DNA from: 14-2 sp963628035
GTDB taxonomy: Bacteria; Bacillota; Clostridia; Lachnospirales; Lachnospiraceae
Reading direction: 5' to 3'
DNA length: 64,000 nt
NCBI GenBank assembly: GCA_963628035.1
Contig: CAVGED010000128.1
Span: 1-64,000, forward strand
The notes under the pieces are model-generated. The model saw only the letters and a program-made list of their open reading frames with translations. It was not told the origin of the DNA and ran no database searches. The position numbers were made by a program, and so were the translations under genes. Shown one piece after another: positions 48,674 to 56,646 of the stretch; position 1 is the first letter of the stretch; each line of letters starts with the position of its first letter.

Positions 48674-50085
48674 TGGCGGTCTGCGAGATATGGGATGTGA
48701 AAGGCAGGCTCGACCACCCCATCGACTACGCCGAAAACCCAGAAAAGACCGCCAACCCGAAATACAGCGAGAGCGATTTACAGGCGATGGTGGATGTGAT
48801 GGAGTACGCCACCAACAAGGACAAGACCGAGCAGCGGTTTTTCGTCACGGGCGTCAACTGCGACCCCGCCACAGCGAGGGATGAGATGATGATTGCCAAA
48901 GCACAATGGAACGATACGAGCGAGATTGTCTGCTACCACGGCTTCCAGAGCTTCAAGCACGGTGAGGTCACGCCAGAGGTTGCCCATGAGGTAGGCGTAA
49001 AACTGGCGGAGAAAATGTGGGGCGGCAGGTTTCAGGTCATTGTCGCCACCCACCTAAATACGGAGTGCCTGCACAACCACTTTGTCGTCAATTCCGTTTC
49101 CTTTGCAGACGGGAAGCACTACCACGACAACAAGAAAAACCTGCGGCTGCTCCGTAAGCGTTCCGATGAGCTTTGCCGTGAGTATGCGTTGTCGGTCATC
49201 GAACACCCAAGCGGGAAGAAAAAGCCCTATGCCCTCTACCAAGCGGAAAAGGAGGGGCGACCCACACGGGATAATGTGGCACGGCAGGCGGTGGACGAAG
49301 CCATCTCCAAATCCTTTACCCTTAAAGACTTTGACAGGCAGATGGCGGAAATGGGATACCGAGTGAGCTTCGACCCCAACCGTAAATACTGGACGATTAT
49401 CGGGAAAGGATGGAAAAGACCGAAGCGGCTCTACAAGCTCGGAGAGGATTACACCAACGAGAGGATTGTGGAACGCATTAAGGAAAATTCCTATGCGGTC
49501 AAATTCCAACGCTTCACGAAGCCGCAGACGCAGACAAAGGCGTACCGTGTCAAAGGCAATCTGATGACCGCCAAGAAAATCGGCGGCTTGCGTGGGCTGT
49601 ATCTCCATTACTGCTATAAGCTCGGCATCCTGCCGAAGAACAGAAAACAGAATTACGCACGGCTTCACTATCTCCTGAAAGATGATTTGATGAAGATGGA
49701 AGCCATCACACAGGAAACAAGGCTGCTCTGCCGCAACCACATTGATACGGTGGAGCAGCTTTGTAATTATAAACGCTCCCTGCAATCTGAAATAGCGGGG
49801 CTGACCGAACAGCGTAAGGGGCTTTATTCCCAATCCCGAAAATCTGTCGGGGAAGAAAAAGAAGCGGTCAAGGCTCAGCTTTCGGGAATCACGGAGCGTA
49901 TGAAATTTTTGCGGAAGGAGGTCAGGTTGTGCGAGGGTATCGAAGCCCGCAGCGATACCCTCAAAGAAAAACTGAAAGTGATACGGGCAGACGAAAACAG
50001 ACAGCAAGGAAAGGAGCTGAGGAAAGATGAACACAGGCGGCGAAGCGGCGGAACAAATCGTGCGGATGAGCTTGGAGGGATTTGA
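48673..50085 (+). CDS. MOBP-type relaxase
   Basis: The 470-residue relaxase nicks oriT and leads the strand to the recipient. Tyr19 in DYAENPEKT is the likely catalytic tyrosine. The HUH-type metal motif is HLNTECLHNHFVVNSVS near residues 126-142. The N-terminal 210 residues form the nuclease; the rest is basic and helical with a coiled coil near residues 370-450. It overlaps the PcfB-like gene by 59 bp. Confidence 0.88.
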   Translation: MAVCEIWDVKGRLDHPIDYAENPEKTANPKYSESDLQAMVDVMEYATNKDKTEQRFFVTGVNCDPATARDEMMIAKAQWNDTSEIVCYHGFQSFKHGEVTPEVAHEVGVKLAEKMWGGRFQVIVATHLNTECLHNHFVVNSVSFADGKHYHDNKKNLRLLRKRSDELCREYALSVIEHPSGKKKPYALYQAEKEGRPTRDNVARQAVDEAISKSFTLKDFDRQMAEMGYRVSFDPNRKYWTIIGKGWKRPKRLYKLGEDYTNERIVERIKENSYAVKFQRFTKPQTQTKAYRVKGNLMTAKKIGGLRGLYLHYCYKLGILPKNRKQNYARLHYLLKDDLMKMEAITQETRLLCRNHIDTVEQLCNYKRSLQSEIAGLTEQRKGLYSQSRKSVGEEKEAVKAQLSGITERMKFLRKEVRLCEGIEARSDTLKEKLKVIRADENRQQGKELRKDEHRRRSGGTNRADELGGI

Positions 50086-50869
50086 AGTCGCTGCCAAAAT
50101 CACAGGGGCAGGTGCGAAGAATATCGCCATCCTCCTGTATTCCATTCTCAAAGAAGAAAAGAAAACCAAAGGCAAGGCAAGGTTGACTTCGATGCTGCGT
50201 TCTGGCAAGGAGTTAAAGGTCTTTACCGTCAAGCGTGGCGATTTGCAGAAATTCACGCAGGAAGCGAAAAAGTACGGCGTCCTTTACTGCGTCCTCACAG
50301 ACAGGAAGAACAAAGACCCCAATGCGGAGGTGGATGTGATTGCCAGAGCCGAGGACGCTTCCAAAATCAGCCGTATCGTAGAACGCTTCCATCTTGCTTC
50401 GGTGGATACCGCTTCTATCGTGACCGAAGCAGAAAAGAGCAAAGACGGCAAAGCGGCGGCGAAGGACGCAAAGGAAACGCAGGACGGTCAGCCAGAGCCA
50501 GACATCGGCGTTCAGGAGAAAGCAGAGAAAGACAAGCTGCTTGACGCCCTGATGGGCAAGCCCACGCAGAAAGAGGAAAACGCCCCAAACCCCTCGGTGG
50601 CAAAGACAGAAAAATCCCCTCTGTCCGAGCCTACCTCAGAGCAGCCAAAGAAATCCGCAGAGGGGGCTACTATGACTAAGACAGAAAAGCCGTCAGTCAA
50701 GGAAGAACTGCGGAAAATCAAGGAGAGCCGAAAAGAACAGGAAACGGAGAAAAGCTCCGCCCTGGACAAAAGCTCCGCTTCCGACAGGGCGAAGCCTGCC
50801 ACGGGAAAGACCGAGCATAAGCAGCCCCAGAGGAAGAAAAAGAAACCCAAAACGAAAGGAACGAGGTAA
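50027..50869 (+). CDS. PcfB-family (DUF3801) transfer protein
   Basis: This 280-residue protein has an N-terminal DUF3801/PcfB domain (residues 1-130: GAGAKNIAILLYSILKEEKK, then KYGVLYCVLTDRKN). PcfB of pCF10 is a relaxosome accessory that links the relaxase to the coupling protein. The second half is a long Lys/Glu/Ser/Pro-rich disordered tail ending in a KKKKPKTKGTR cluster. The start at 50027 lies inside the relaxase gene behind AAGGAGCTGAGG. Confidence 0.82.
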   Translation: MNTGGEAAEQIVRMSLEGFEVAAKITGAGAKNIAILLYSILKEEKKTKGKARLTSMLRSGKELKVFTVKRGDLQKFTQEAKKYGVLYCVLTDRKNKDPNAEVDVIARAEDASKISRIVERFHLASVDTASIVTEAEKSKDGKAAAKDAKETQDGQPEPDIGVQEKAEKDKLLDALMGKPTQKEENAPNPSVAKTEKSPLSEPTSEQPKKSAEGATMTKTEKPSVKEELRKIKESRKEQETEKSSALDKSSASDRAKPATGKTEHKQPQRKKKKPKTKGTR

Positions 50870-50875
50870 ACAGCT

Positions 50876-51739
50876 ATGAGTATTTATGATGTTTTTAACG
50901 GCGGCAGCCGTCCCTTCAATAAAGAGGAATGGGCTGCCCAGAAACAGGTTCAAAGGCAGGAAGCCTATGAGCTGATTGACAATACCTGCGGCAAGATGAT
51001 GACGGACGGCGAAGCGTTCCGCCAGTACCTTGATGTGCAGGGGCGGTTTGACCGCTACTCCGTCAACAACGCCATTCTGGTGGCGGCACAGATGCCCGAA
51101 GCGATGCAGCTCAAAGAAAAATCGGCTTGGAAGAATAACCGTGTGTATGTGAATAAGGATGCACGGAAAGTCGTTATCCTTGAGCCGAGCAAGGAATATA
51201 CCCGTGGCGACGGTACGAAAGCAGTCGGTTACAATGCCAAAGAGGTCTACGATTTATCTGAAACCTCTGCAAAGGACAGACAGCAGCCGCAGGAAGCAAA
51301 GACCATGCGGGATTTGGTGTCGGCAATGATTGACGCAAGCCCCGCCAACTTTCAGCCCGTGGAGGAACTGGAAGTACCCGCTTTCTATGACAGCTCTCAG
51401 CAGACCATCTTTATTAAGACAGGGCTTTCCGAGGAACAGCTTTTCGTGTGTATGTCAAAGGAGGTTGCGGCGGCGGTCTTTGATTTCAAGTACAACGAGA
51501 GCCGTGACGCATCCGACTTCAAATCCTTCTGCGTCGCCTATATGGTAAGCTCCCGCTACGGCGTGGATACCAGAGGCTTTAACTTCGGCAAGCTCCCCAA
51601 AGAGTTTGAGGGAATGGATACGCAGGCATTCAAAGGCGAGCTTGGCTCAATGCGTGATGTCCTCGGAGAAATCCAGAGCGATATGTATAAGAGCATGGAG
51701 AAGAACAAGCCGCCGAAGTCGAAGGAGCAGGAACGCTAA
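50876..51739 (+). CDS. ArdC-like / ssDNA-binding domain protein
   Basis: This 287-residue protein has an N-terminal region (FDRYSVNNAILVAAQMPEA, then WKNNRVYVNKDARKVVILEP) that resembles the ArdC N-terminal ssDNA-binding fold. The start of the giant methylase-helicase has a similar pattern. The C-terminal half lacks the HExxH metallopeptidase motif of full ArdC: the corresponding helix reads MSKEVAAAVF. A protease role is therefore unlikely. It lies between PcfB and VirD4, which points to DNA processing or protection during transfer. Confidence 0.65.
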   Translation: MSIYDVFNGGSRPFNKEEWAAQKQVQRQEAYELIDNTCGKMMTDGEAFRQYLDVQGRFDRYSVNNAILVAAQMPEAMQLKEKSAWKNNRVYVNKDARKVVILEPSKEYTRGDGTKAVGYNAKEVYDLSETSAKDRQQPQEAKTMRDLVSAMIDASPANFQPVEELEVPAFYDSSQQTIFIKTGLSEEQLFVCMSKEVAAAVFDFKYNESRDASDFKSFCVAYMVSSRYGVDTRGFNFGKLPKEFEGMDTQAFKGELGSMRDVLGEIQSDMYKSMEKNKPPKSKEQER

Positions 51740-51754
51740 CGGGAGGTGCAGCCG

Positions 51755-51952
51755 ATGAAAGAAGAACGCTACCACATCGCCCTTGATAAGTACGATAAGA
51801 ATATCGTGCTGAACGCACTCAACACCCTGCGTACACAGCAGATACAGGAGGAACGCCCCACCGACCCTGTTGACGAGCTGATAAGCACGGTAGCCCACGC
51901 CCCGACCAAGAAAGTCAGAGTTGTGAATTGTAAGTGCCATGAGGAACGATGA
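51755..51952 (+). CDS. small ICE protein (DPVDELI family, copy 2)
   Basis: This 65-residue protein shares its layout and the phrase TDPVDELI with the protein at 27961. GGGAGGTG precedes ATG 51755. Its end overlaps the VirD4 gene by 14 bp, so it is translated with the transfer genes, whereas copy 1 stands alone near parA. Function unknown. Confidence 0.65.
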   Translation: MKEERYHIALDKYDKNIVLNALNTLRTQQIQEERPTDPVDELISTVAHAPTKKVRVVNCKCHEER

Positions 51953-53729
51953 GAACAAGACGAGCCTAATCCTTGCCGCTTGCGGCATCATTCCTGTTGT
52001 GTGGCTTGCCCTGCTGACCGCCCCTTATGTGGGCGGCGGCATCGTGGAGATAATCGGCGGTCTATCCGAAGCAATCAATCAGCCGTTTCAGATAACGGTA
52101 TGTGAGGACAGCGTGAAAACTGTCTTTATTTTTTTGCTTGCCTACGGGATGGGCATCGGCATCTATCTCTCCACACGCAGGAACTACCGCAAACGGGAGG
52201 AACACGGCTCGGCAAAATGGGGCAACGCAGGTACGCTCAATAAGAAGTACCGAGATAAAGACCCGACCCAGAATAAGCTCCTGACCCAGAATGTCCGTAT
52301 CGGACTGGACGGGCGGAAACACAGGAGAAACCTCAATATCCTTGTGTGCGGCGGCTCTGGGGCGGGCAAGACCCGCTTTTTCTGCAAGCCCAACGCCATG
52401 CAGTGCAACACCTCGATGGTCATCTTAGACCCAAAGGGGGAAATCGTGCGGGATGTGGGAGGTCTGCTTGAAAAGAAAGGCTATGAGGTGCGGGTACTCG
52501 ATTTAATCAATATGCACAAGAGCCATTGTTACAACCCGTTTGTCTATCTTCGGAGCGACAACGATGTGCAGCGTCTTGTGACGAACTTGTTTAAGGCGAC
52601 CACGCCGAAAGGAAGCCAGTCGCAAGACCCGTTCTGGGATACGGCGGCGAGTATGCTGCTTTTATCGTTGGTATTCTATCTGAAATACGAAGCCCCGCCA
52701 GAGGAACAAAATTTCCCGATGGTCATGGAGCTTCTGCGTGCAGGCGAGGTCAAAGAGGACGACGACAGCTATATCAGCCCCCTTGACGAGCTGTTTGACC
52801 GCCTTGAGATGGAAAACCCAGAGCATATCGCACTCAAGTATTACAGAGATTACCACTCTGGCTCGGCAAAGACGCTAAAGAGCATCCAGATAACCCTTGC
52901 CGCAAGGCTTGAAAAATTCAATCTGGAAAGCCTTGCTTCGCTGACCGCCACGGACGAGCTTGACCTGCCCTCTCTGGGGGAAAAGAAAGTGGCTCTGTTT
53001 GCCTTAATCCCAGATAACGATACGAGTTTTAACTTTCTTGTGTCGATTTTATACACGCAGCTATTCCAACAGCTTTTCTATCTTGCCGACCACAAGTACG
53101 GCGGCAGCCCGCCCGTCCATTGCCATTTCATCATGGACGAATTTGCGAATGTTTCGCTGCCCGATGACTTCGACAAGATTTTAAGCGTGATGCGTTCCCG
53201 TGGCGTGTCGGTCAGTATCATTTTGCAGAACTTGGCACAGCTTAAAGCCCTCTTTGAGAAGCAATGGGAAAGCATTGTGGGCAACTGCGATGAATTTCTG
53301 TATCTGGGCGGCAACGAGCAGAGTACCCACAAGTATGTGTCGGAGCTTTTAGGCAAGGAAACCATCGACACGAACACCTACGGGAAAAGCTCTGGGCGGA
53401 ACGGGAACTATTCCACCAACTACCAGATTTCAGGGCGTGAGCTTTTAACGCCAGACGAGGTGCGTATGCTTGACAACCGCTACGCACTTCTTTTTGTGCG
53501 AGGGGAACGCCCCGTGATGGACTTTAAGTACGACATCTTAAAGCATCCTAATGTGAAACTGACAGCAGACGGAGGGCAGCCGCCTTATCTTCACGGCGAG
53601 CCGACGCAGGCTGTCGCAACCCTTGTGTTTGACAGCGATATTCCAAAGGACGCAATCAGCGTAAATGCTGTCAGCACTTCCTATGAGCTTCTGTCCGAGG
53701 AGGACTTGGAAGAAATATTCAATTTATAA
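51939..53729 (+). CDS. VirD4/TraG-type coupling ATPase
   Basis: This 596-residue type IV coupling protein delivers the relaxase-DNA complex to the channel. Two N-terminal membrane segments (about 10-32 and 55-75) are followed by the ATPase domain. Walker A is GGSGAGKTRF (about 138), DPKGEIVRD comes next, and Walker B is FIMDEFANV (about 396). It starts inside the previous small gene. It is followed at 14 bp by the VirB2-like gene. Confidence 0.92.
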   Translation: MRNDENKTSLILAACGIIPVVWLALLTAPYVGGGIVEIIGGLSEAINQPFQITVCEDSVKTVFIFLLAYGMGIGIYLSTRRNYRKREEHGSAKWGNAGTLNKKYRDKDPTQNKLLTQNVRIGLDGRKHRRNLNILVCGGSGAGKTRFFCKPNAMQCNTSMVILDPKGEIVRDVGGLLEKKGYEVRVLDLINMHKSHCYNPFVYLRSDNDVQRLVTNLFKATTPKGSQSQDPFWDTAASMLLLSLVFYLKYEAPPEEQNFPMVMELLRAGEVKEDDDSYISPLDELFDRLEMENPEHIALKYYRDYHSGSAKTLKSIQITLAARLEKFNLESLASLTATDELDLPSLGEKKVALFALIPDNDTSFNFLVSILYTQLFQQLFYLADHKYGGSPPVHCHFIMDEFANVSLPDDFDKILSVMRSRGVSVSIILQNLAQLKALFEKQWESIVGNCDEFLYLGGNEQSTHKYVSELLGKETIDTNTYGKSSGRNGNYSTNYQISGRELLTPDEVRMLDNRYALLFVRGERPVMDFKYDILKHPNVKLTADGGQPPYLHGEPTQAVATLVFDSDIPKDAISVNAVSTSYELLSEEDLEEIFNL

Positions 53730-53742
53730 GGAGGATTTATCT

Positions 53743-54099
53743 ATGCGAATTTTCAAGAAAACCGAGAACAAGGAAACCACCAAGCTGCCCATGACTGGCA
53801 AGGTTAAGAAAGGCTTCCGCCGCTACTGCGTGGCGGTGCTTGCCCTCACGCTGGTATCTGCCACCTCTATGACCGCCTTTGCCGCAAGCGACCCCATTCA
53901 GGTAGTCAACAACCTCTCCGACTTCATTTTCGGTCTGGTAAGGGCTGTCGGTATGATTATGCTCGGCTTCGGCATCGTGCAGGTGGGCTTGTCGCTGAAA
54001 TCCCACGACCCTTCCCAGAGAGCAAACGGATTTCTGACCCTTGCCGGCGGCGTTGTCATTACCTTTGCGAAGGAGATTTTGACCCTTATCACGGGCTGA
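53743..54099 (+). CDS. VirB2/TrbC-like membrane subunit
   Basis: The 118-residue protein has a signal-like segment (residues 26-49, ending MTAFAAS) and two further hydrophobic helices separated by a short polar loop. This is the topology of VirB2-type pilins and of the Maff2/TrbC-like proteins in this position of related ICEs. AAGGAGG precedes ATG 53743. The assignment rests on topology and context. Confidence 0.65.
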   Translation: MRIFKKTENKETTKLPMTGKVKKGFRRYCVAVLALTLVSATSMTAFAASDPIQVVNNLSDFIFGLVRAVGMIMLGFGIVQVGLSLKSHDPSQRANGFLTLAGGVVITFAKEILTLITG

Positions 54100-54205
54100 T
54101 GTGTAAGAAACAGAGAGAACAACCCAAAGACACAAGACAGGGCTTACGGGGCAGATCCGCTTTGCGGCTTGCCCCGTAAGCTGATTTTAACAAGGAGGTG
54201 GTCGA

Positions 54206-55042
54206 ATGTCTGATAACTGGGTAGTGCAGAATTTAGAGAACGCCTTAAACACTTGGAACGAGAAATTAGCCGAGATATGGCAGCTCATAACCCAATCCCC
54301 AGAAACCTTTAAGGGCGGGGCGATATGGAATGTCATCGTGGATATACACGGTGCGGTGCAGGCTATCGGGCTTGCCCTGCTCGTCCTGTTCTTTGTGGTG
54401 GGCGTGATGCGTACCTGCGGCAACTTTGCCGAGGTCAAGCGTCCAGAGCAGGCGTTAAAGCTGTTTATCCGCTTCGCCCTTGCCAAAGGTGCGGTGACTT
54501 ACGGCTTGGAGCTGATGATGGCTCTGTTTAAGATTGTGCAGGGTATCATATCCACGATTATGAACGCCGCAGGCTTCGGTGCGGCACAGCAGACGGTACT
54601 GCCGCAGGAAATCGTCACGGCGGTTGAGGACTGCGGTTTTTTTGAGAGTATCCCATTGTGGGCGGTCACGCTCATCGGCGGTCTGTTCATTACGGTACTC
54701 TCATTCATTATGATTATGTCGGTGTACGGCAGGTTTTTCAAGCTCTACCTTTATACCGCCATCGCCCCCGTTCCCCTTGCCGCCTTTGCGGGAGAGCCGA
54801 GCCAGAGCGTGGGAAAGAGCTTTATCAAGAGCTACTCTGCGGTATGCCTTGAGGGGGCAATCATCGTGCTTGCGTGTATCATCTTCTCCGTGTTTGCGGC
54901 TTCACCGCCAGTCGTCAATCCCGATGCGGCGGCGGTCACGATGGTATGGAGCTATATCGGGGAGCTTGTTTTCAATATGCTCGTCCTCGTCGGTGCGGTC
55001 AAGATGGCAGACCGTGTGGTACGGGAAATGATGGGCTTGTGA
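54206..55042 (+). CDS. VirB6/TrbL-like polytopic channel protein
   Basis: This 278-residue protein has about six membrane segments and the pattern GLALLVLFFVVGVMRTCGNF, then YLYTAIAPVPLAAFAGEPSQ, of the TrbL/VirB6-like proteins of Gram-positive ICEs. These form part of the inner-membrane channel. AAGGAGGTGG precedes the start. It lies between the VirB2-like and PrgI-like genes, as expected. Confidence 0.8.
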   Translation: MSDNWVVQNLENALNTWNEKLAEIWQLITQSPETFKGGAIWNVIVDIHGAVQAIGLALLVLFFVVGVMRTCGNFAEVKRPEQALKLFIRFALAKGAVTYGLELMMALFKIVQGIISTIMNAAGFGAAQQTVLPQEIVTAVEDCGFFESIPLWAVTLIGGLFITVLSFIMIMSVYGRFFKLYLYTAIAPVPLAAFAGEPSQSVGKSFIKSYSAVCLEGAIIVLACIIFSVFAASPPVVNPDAAAVTMVWSYIGELVFNMLVLVGAVKMADRVVREMMGL

Positions 55043-55068
55043 TTATCAATCAGGAAAGGAAAATCGAA

Positions 55069-55326
55069 ATGCAAAAAGAACCAGAGTATTACCAGATTTA
55101 TCATATCCATTTGTTAAACGGAGAAGTCATTGAGGCTTCTGAAGCCTATGACCTGCCTGCGGAAAAGGGATTAGTTGAAAAGTTCGGAAAGGCTGACGAT
55201 AACGAAATCTTTGAAATCGGGGACGCCATTTCTGGATTTGTTTATGTTCCTAAACGCAGCATTCTCTTTATAGCGACAGGCGATGTAAAGGAAGGATGGT
55301 GTTCATTTGGAAGTCAAGATAAATAA
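55069..55326 (+). CDS. short soluble protein before the prgI fragment
   Basis: This 85-residue acidic protein (YYQIYHIHLLNGEVIEASEA, then FVYVPKRSILFIATGDV) looks like a small beta-barrel. AAAGGAAAA precedes ATG 55069. Its last 22 bases are the start of the duplicated prgI segment, so its present C-terminus may have been created or altered by that rearrangement. No family is recognised. Confidence 0.55.
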   Translation: MQKEPEYYQIYHIHLLNGEVIEASEAYDLPAEKGLVEKFGKADDNEIFEIGDAISGFVYVPKRSILFIATGDVKEGWCSFGSQDK

Positions 55327-55422
55327 GGAAATCCGTAACTATACGGAGTCCATGTTTTTTGGGCTGTCGCTTCGGCAGTTCATTTTTTCCGTCCTTGCCA
55401 GCGGCGTGGCGGTGGGCTTGTA
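55305..55422 (+). repeat. 118-bp direct duplication of the prgI start, copy 1
   Basis: This segment matches 56183-56300 with three mismatches by eye. The two copies enclose a complete toxin-antitoxin cassette. Confidence 0.93.
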
Positions 55423-55423
55423 A
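55307..55423 (+). pseudogene. truncated prgI (first 38 codons)
   Basis: From TTG 55307 the frame gives EVKINKEIRNYTESMFFG and continues identically to the intact protein through SGVAVGL. It then meets a TAA at the exact point where the duplication ends. It would make only part of the first membrane segment and is presumed non-functional. Confidence 0.85.
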
Positions 55424-55445
55424 TTGTAAATTTTCTGCGGCATGG

Positions 55446-55474
55446 TTGACTTTGTTGTATGGAATGGGTATAAT
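55446..55474 (+). promoter_or_regulatory. promoter of the toxin-antitoxin operon
   Basis: TTGACT (55446-55451) and TATAAT (55469-55474) have a 17-bp spacer. An inverted repeat GGTAG/CTACC (55478-55494) overlaps the expected start site and is a candidate autorepression operator. Confidence 0.8.
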
Positions 55475-55518
55475 ATGGGTAGAATACTACTACCACTACA
55501 AATCAAGGAGGTGTCGTT

Positions 55519-55785
55519 ATGAATATTCGTCCATCCGCAGCAATCCGCCAGAATTACAATGAGATTGCCGATATGTGCAGAAAGACCGCAGAGCCGATTT
55601 TCCTAACCAAGAACGGCGAGGGAGATTTGGTGGTTATGGATATTGAAACCTATAACAGACGGGAAAAGATGTTAAAGCTCCGTGAGGAGCTGCTTGCCGT
55701 TGAGGAAGACAGGATTGCAGGAAGAAGCGGCTGCACTCTTGACGAGCTTGACGCATATCTCGATGAAGTCATTGCCGAGGTGTAG
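55519..55785 (+). CDS. Phd/YefM-type antitoxin
   Basis: This 88-residue protein has the Phd/YefM N-terminal DNA-binding pattern (NIRPSAAIRQNYNEIADMCR, FLTKNGEGDLVVMDIETY). Its acidic helical C-terminus would wrap the toxin. AAGGAGGTG precedes the ATG. It stops 3 bp before the toxin gene. As in other such systems it should repress its own promoter with the toxin. Confidence 0.88.
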   Translation: MNIRPSAAIRQNYNEIADMCRKTAEPIFLTKNGEGDLVVMDIETYNRREKMLKLREELLAVEEDRIAGRSGCTLDELDAYLDEVIAEV

Positions 55786-55788
55786 CGT

Positions 55789-56106
55789 ATGGCAGACAGC
55801 AAGAAATACAAAGTCATTGTTTCCGACAGGGCAAAAAGAATGTTGGGAACACATATCCGCTTTATGGCACAGGTCAACAAGCAGGCGGCGGCAGCAAAAA
55901 AGAAAGAGATTATGACCGCTATGCGTTCCCTTTCCCAGATGCCGCAGCGTTTCCCGTTTTTTGAGGAGCTGTATATCACGCCGAATAAATATCACAAGAT
56001 GTTTATTGAAAAGTGGTATCTTGTCCTTTACCAAATCCAAGACGATACGGTATATGTGGAATATATCCTTGATTGCCGCAAGGATTACAGTTGGCTTATC
56101 AGGTAA
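55789..56106 (+). CDS. RelE/ParE-superfamily toxin
   Basis: This 105-residue basic protein has the RelE/ParE fold pattern: KYKVIVSDRAKRMLGTHI, then MPQRFPFFEELYI, then KMFIEKWYLVLYQIQDDTVYVEYILDCRKD. Whether it cleaves mRNA on ribosomes (RelE) or poisons gyrase (ParE) cannot be decided here. It is coupled to the antitoxin upstream and followed by a terminator. Confidence 0.88.
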   Translation: MADSKKYKVIVSDRAKRMLGTHIRFMAQVNKQAAAAKKKEIMTAMRSLSQMPQRFPFFEELYITPNKYHKMFIEKWYLVLYQIQDDTVYVEYILDCRKDYSWLIR

Positions 56107-56126
56107 CAAGAAAATAAACCAAGCAA

Positions 56127-56160
56127 AATCGTCACTTCCAAAGAGGTGGCGGTTTTTTTA
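56127..56160 (+). terminator. terminator of the toxin-antitoxin operon
   Basis: TCGTCACTTC and GAGGTGGCGG form an imperfect hairpin around CAAA, followed by TTTTTTT. It ends 25 bp before the intact prgI start. Confidence 0.75.
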
Positions 56161-56182
56161 TGCCCCGAAGGAGGTGCTATCT

Positions 56183-56300
56183 ATTTGGAAGTCAAGATAA
56201 ATAAGGAAATCCGTAACTATACGGAATCAATGTTTTTTGGGCTGTCGCTTCGGCAGTTCATTTTTTCTGTCCTTGCCAGCGGCGTGGCGGTGGGCTTGTA
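56183..56300 (+). repeat. 118-bp direct duplication of the prgI start, copy 2 (intact gene)
   Basis: Matches 55305-55422 with an offset of 878 bp. Beyond 56300 the intact prgI continues while copy 1 diverges. Confidence 0.93.
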
Positions 56301-56646
56301 TTTCCTGCTCCGCCCGAAGTTCGGCACGGAAACCCTCAGTTGGATGTGTATTCTGGGGGCTTCCCCCTTTGCCATGATGGGCTTTGTGAAGTATAACGGC
56401 ATGACCGCAGAGAGGTTTATCTGGGCGTGGATAAAATCAGAGTTTCTGATGCCGAAGAAGATTTTATTTGTGCCAGACAACCTCTACTACGAAGCGTTAA
56501 AGCCGAACATCGAAGCAAGGGAGAAAGGATTGCCCGTTCCGAGCCAGAAACAGAAACGGCAGGCGGGAAAGCCAGAGAAACGAAAAAATAAGAAAGCTAA
56601 GAAATCAAAAAAGCATAAGGAGGTAAGCCATGATAAAGACGCTTAA
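56185..56646 (+). CDS. PrgI-family transfer membrane protein
   Basis: This 153-residue protein starts at TTG 56185, 8 bp after GGAGGTG. PrgI-like features are the N-terminal NYTESMFFGLSLRQFIFS, two membrane helices (about 22-42 and 48-65) and a soluble C-terminus ending in a Lys-rich tail. PrgI of pCF10 is a small membrane component that partners VirB4. It overlaps the VirB4 gene by 17 bp. Confidence 0.82.
   Translation: MEVKINKEIRNYTESMFFGLSLRQFIFSVLASGVAVGLYFLLRPKFGTETLSWMCILGASPFAMMGFVKYNGMTAERFIWAWIKSEFLMPKKILFVPDNLYYEALKPNIEAREKGLPVPSQKQKRQAGKPEKRKNKKAKKSKKHKEVSHDKDA

Noticed and set aside
49054..50256. 400-codon minus-strand frame opposite the relaxase
   Set aside because: The relaxase with its HUH motif is clear on the plus strand; the reverse product shows no recognisable domain.
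55305..56300. The 118-bp repeats as terminal repeats of an insertion sequence
   Set aside because: They are direct, not inverted, are coding prgI sequence, and enclose no transposase.
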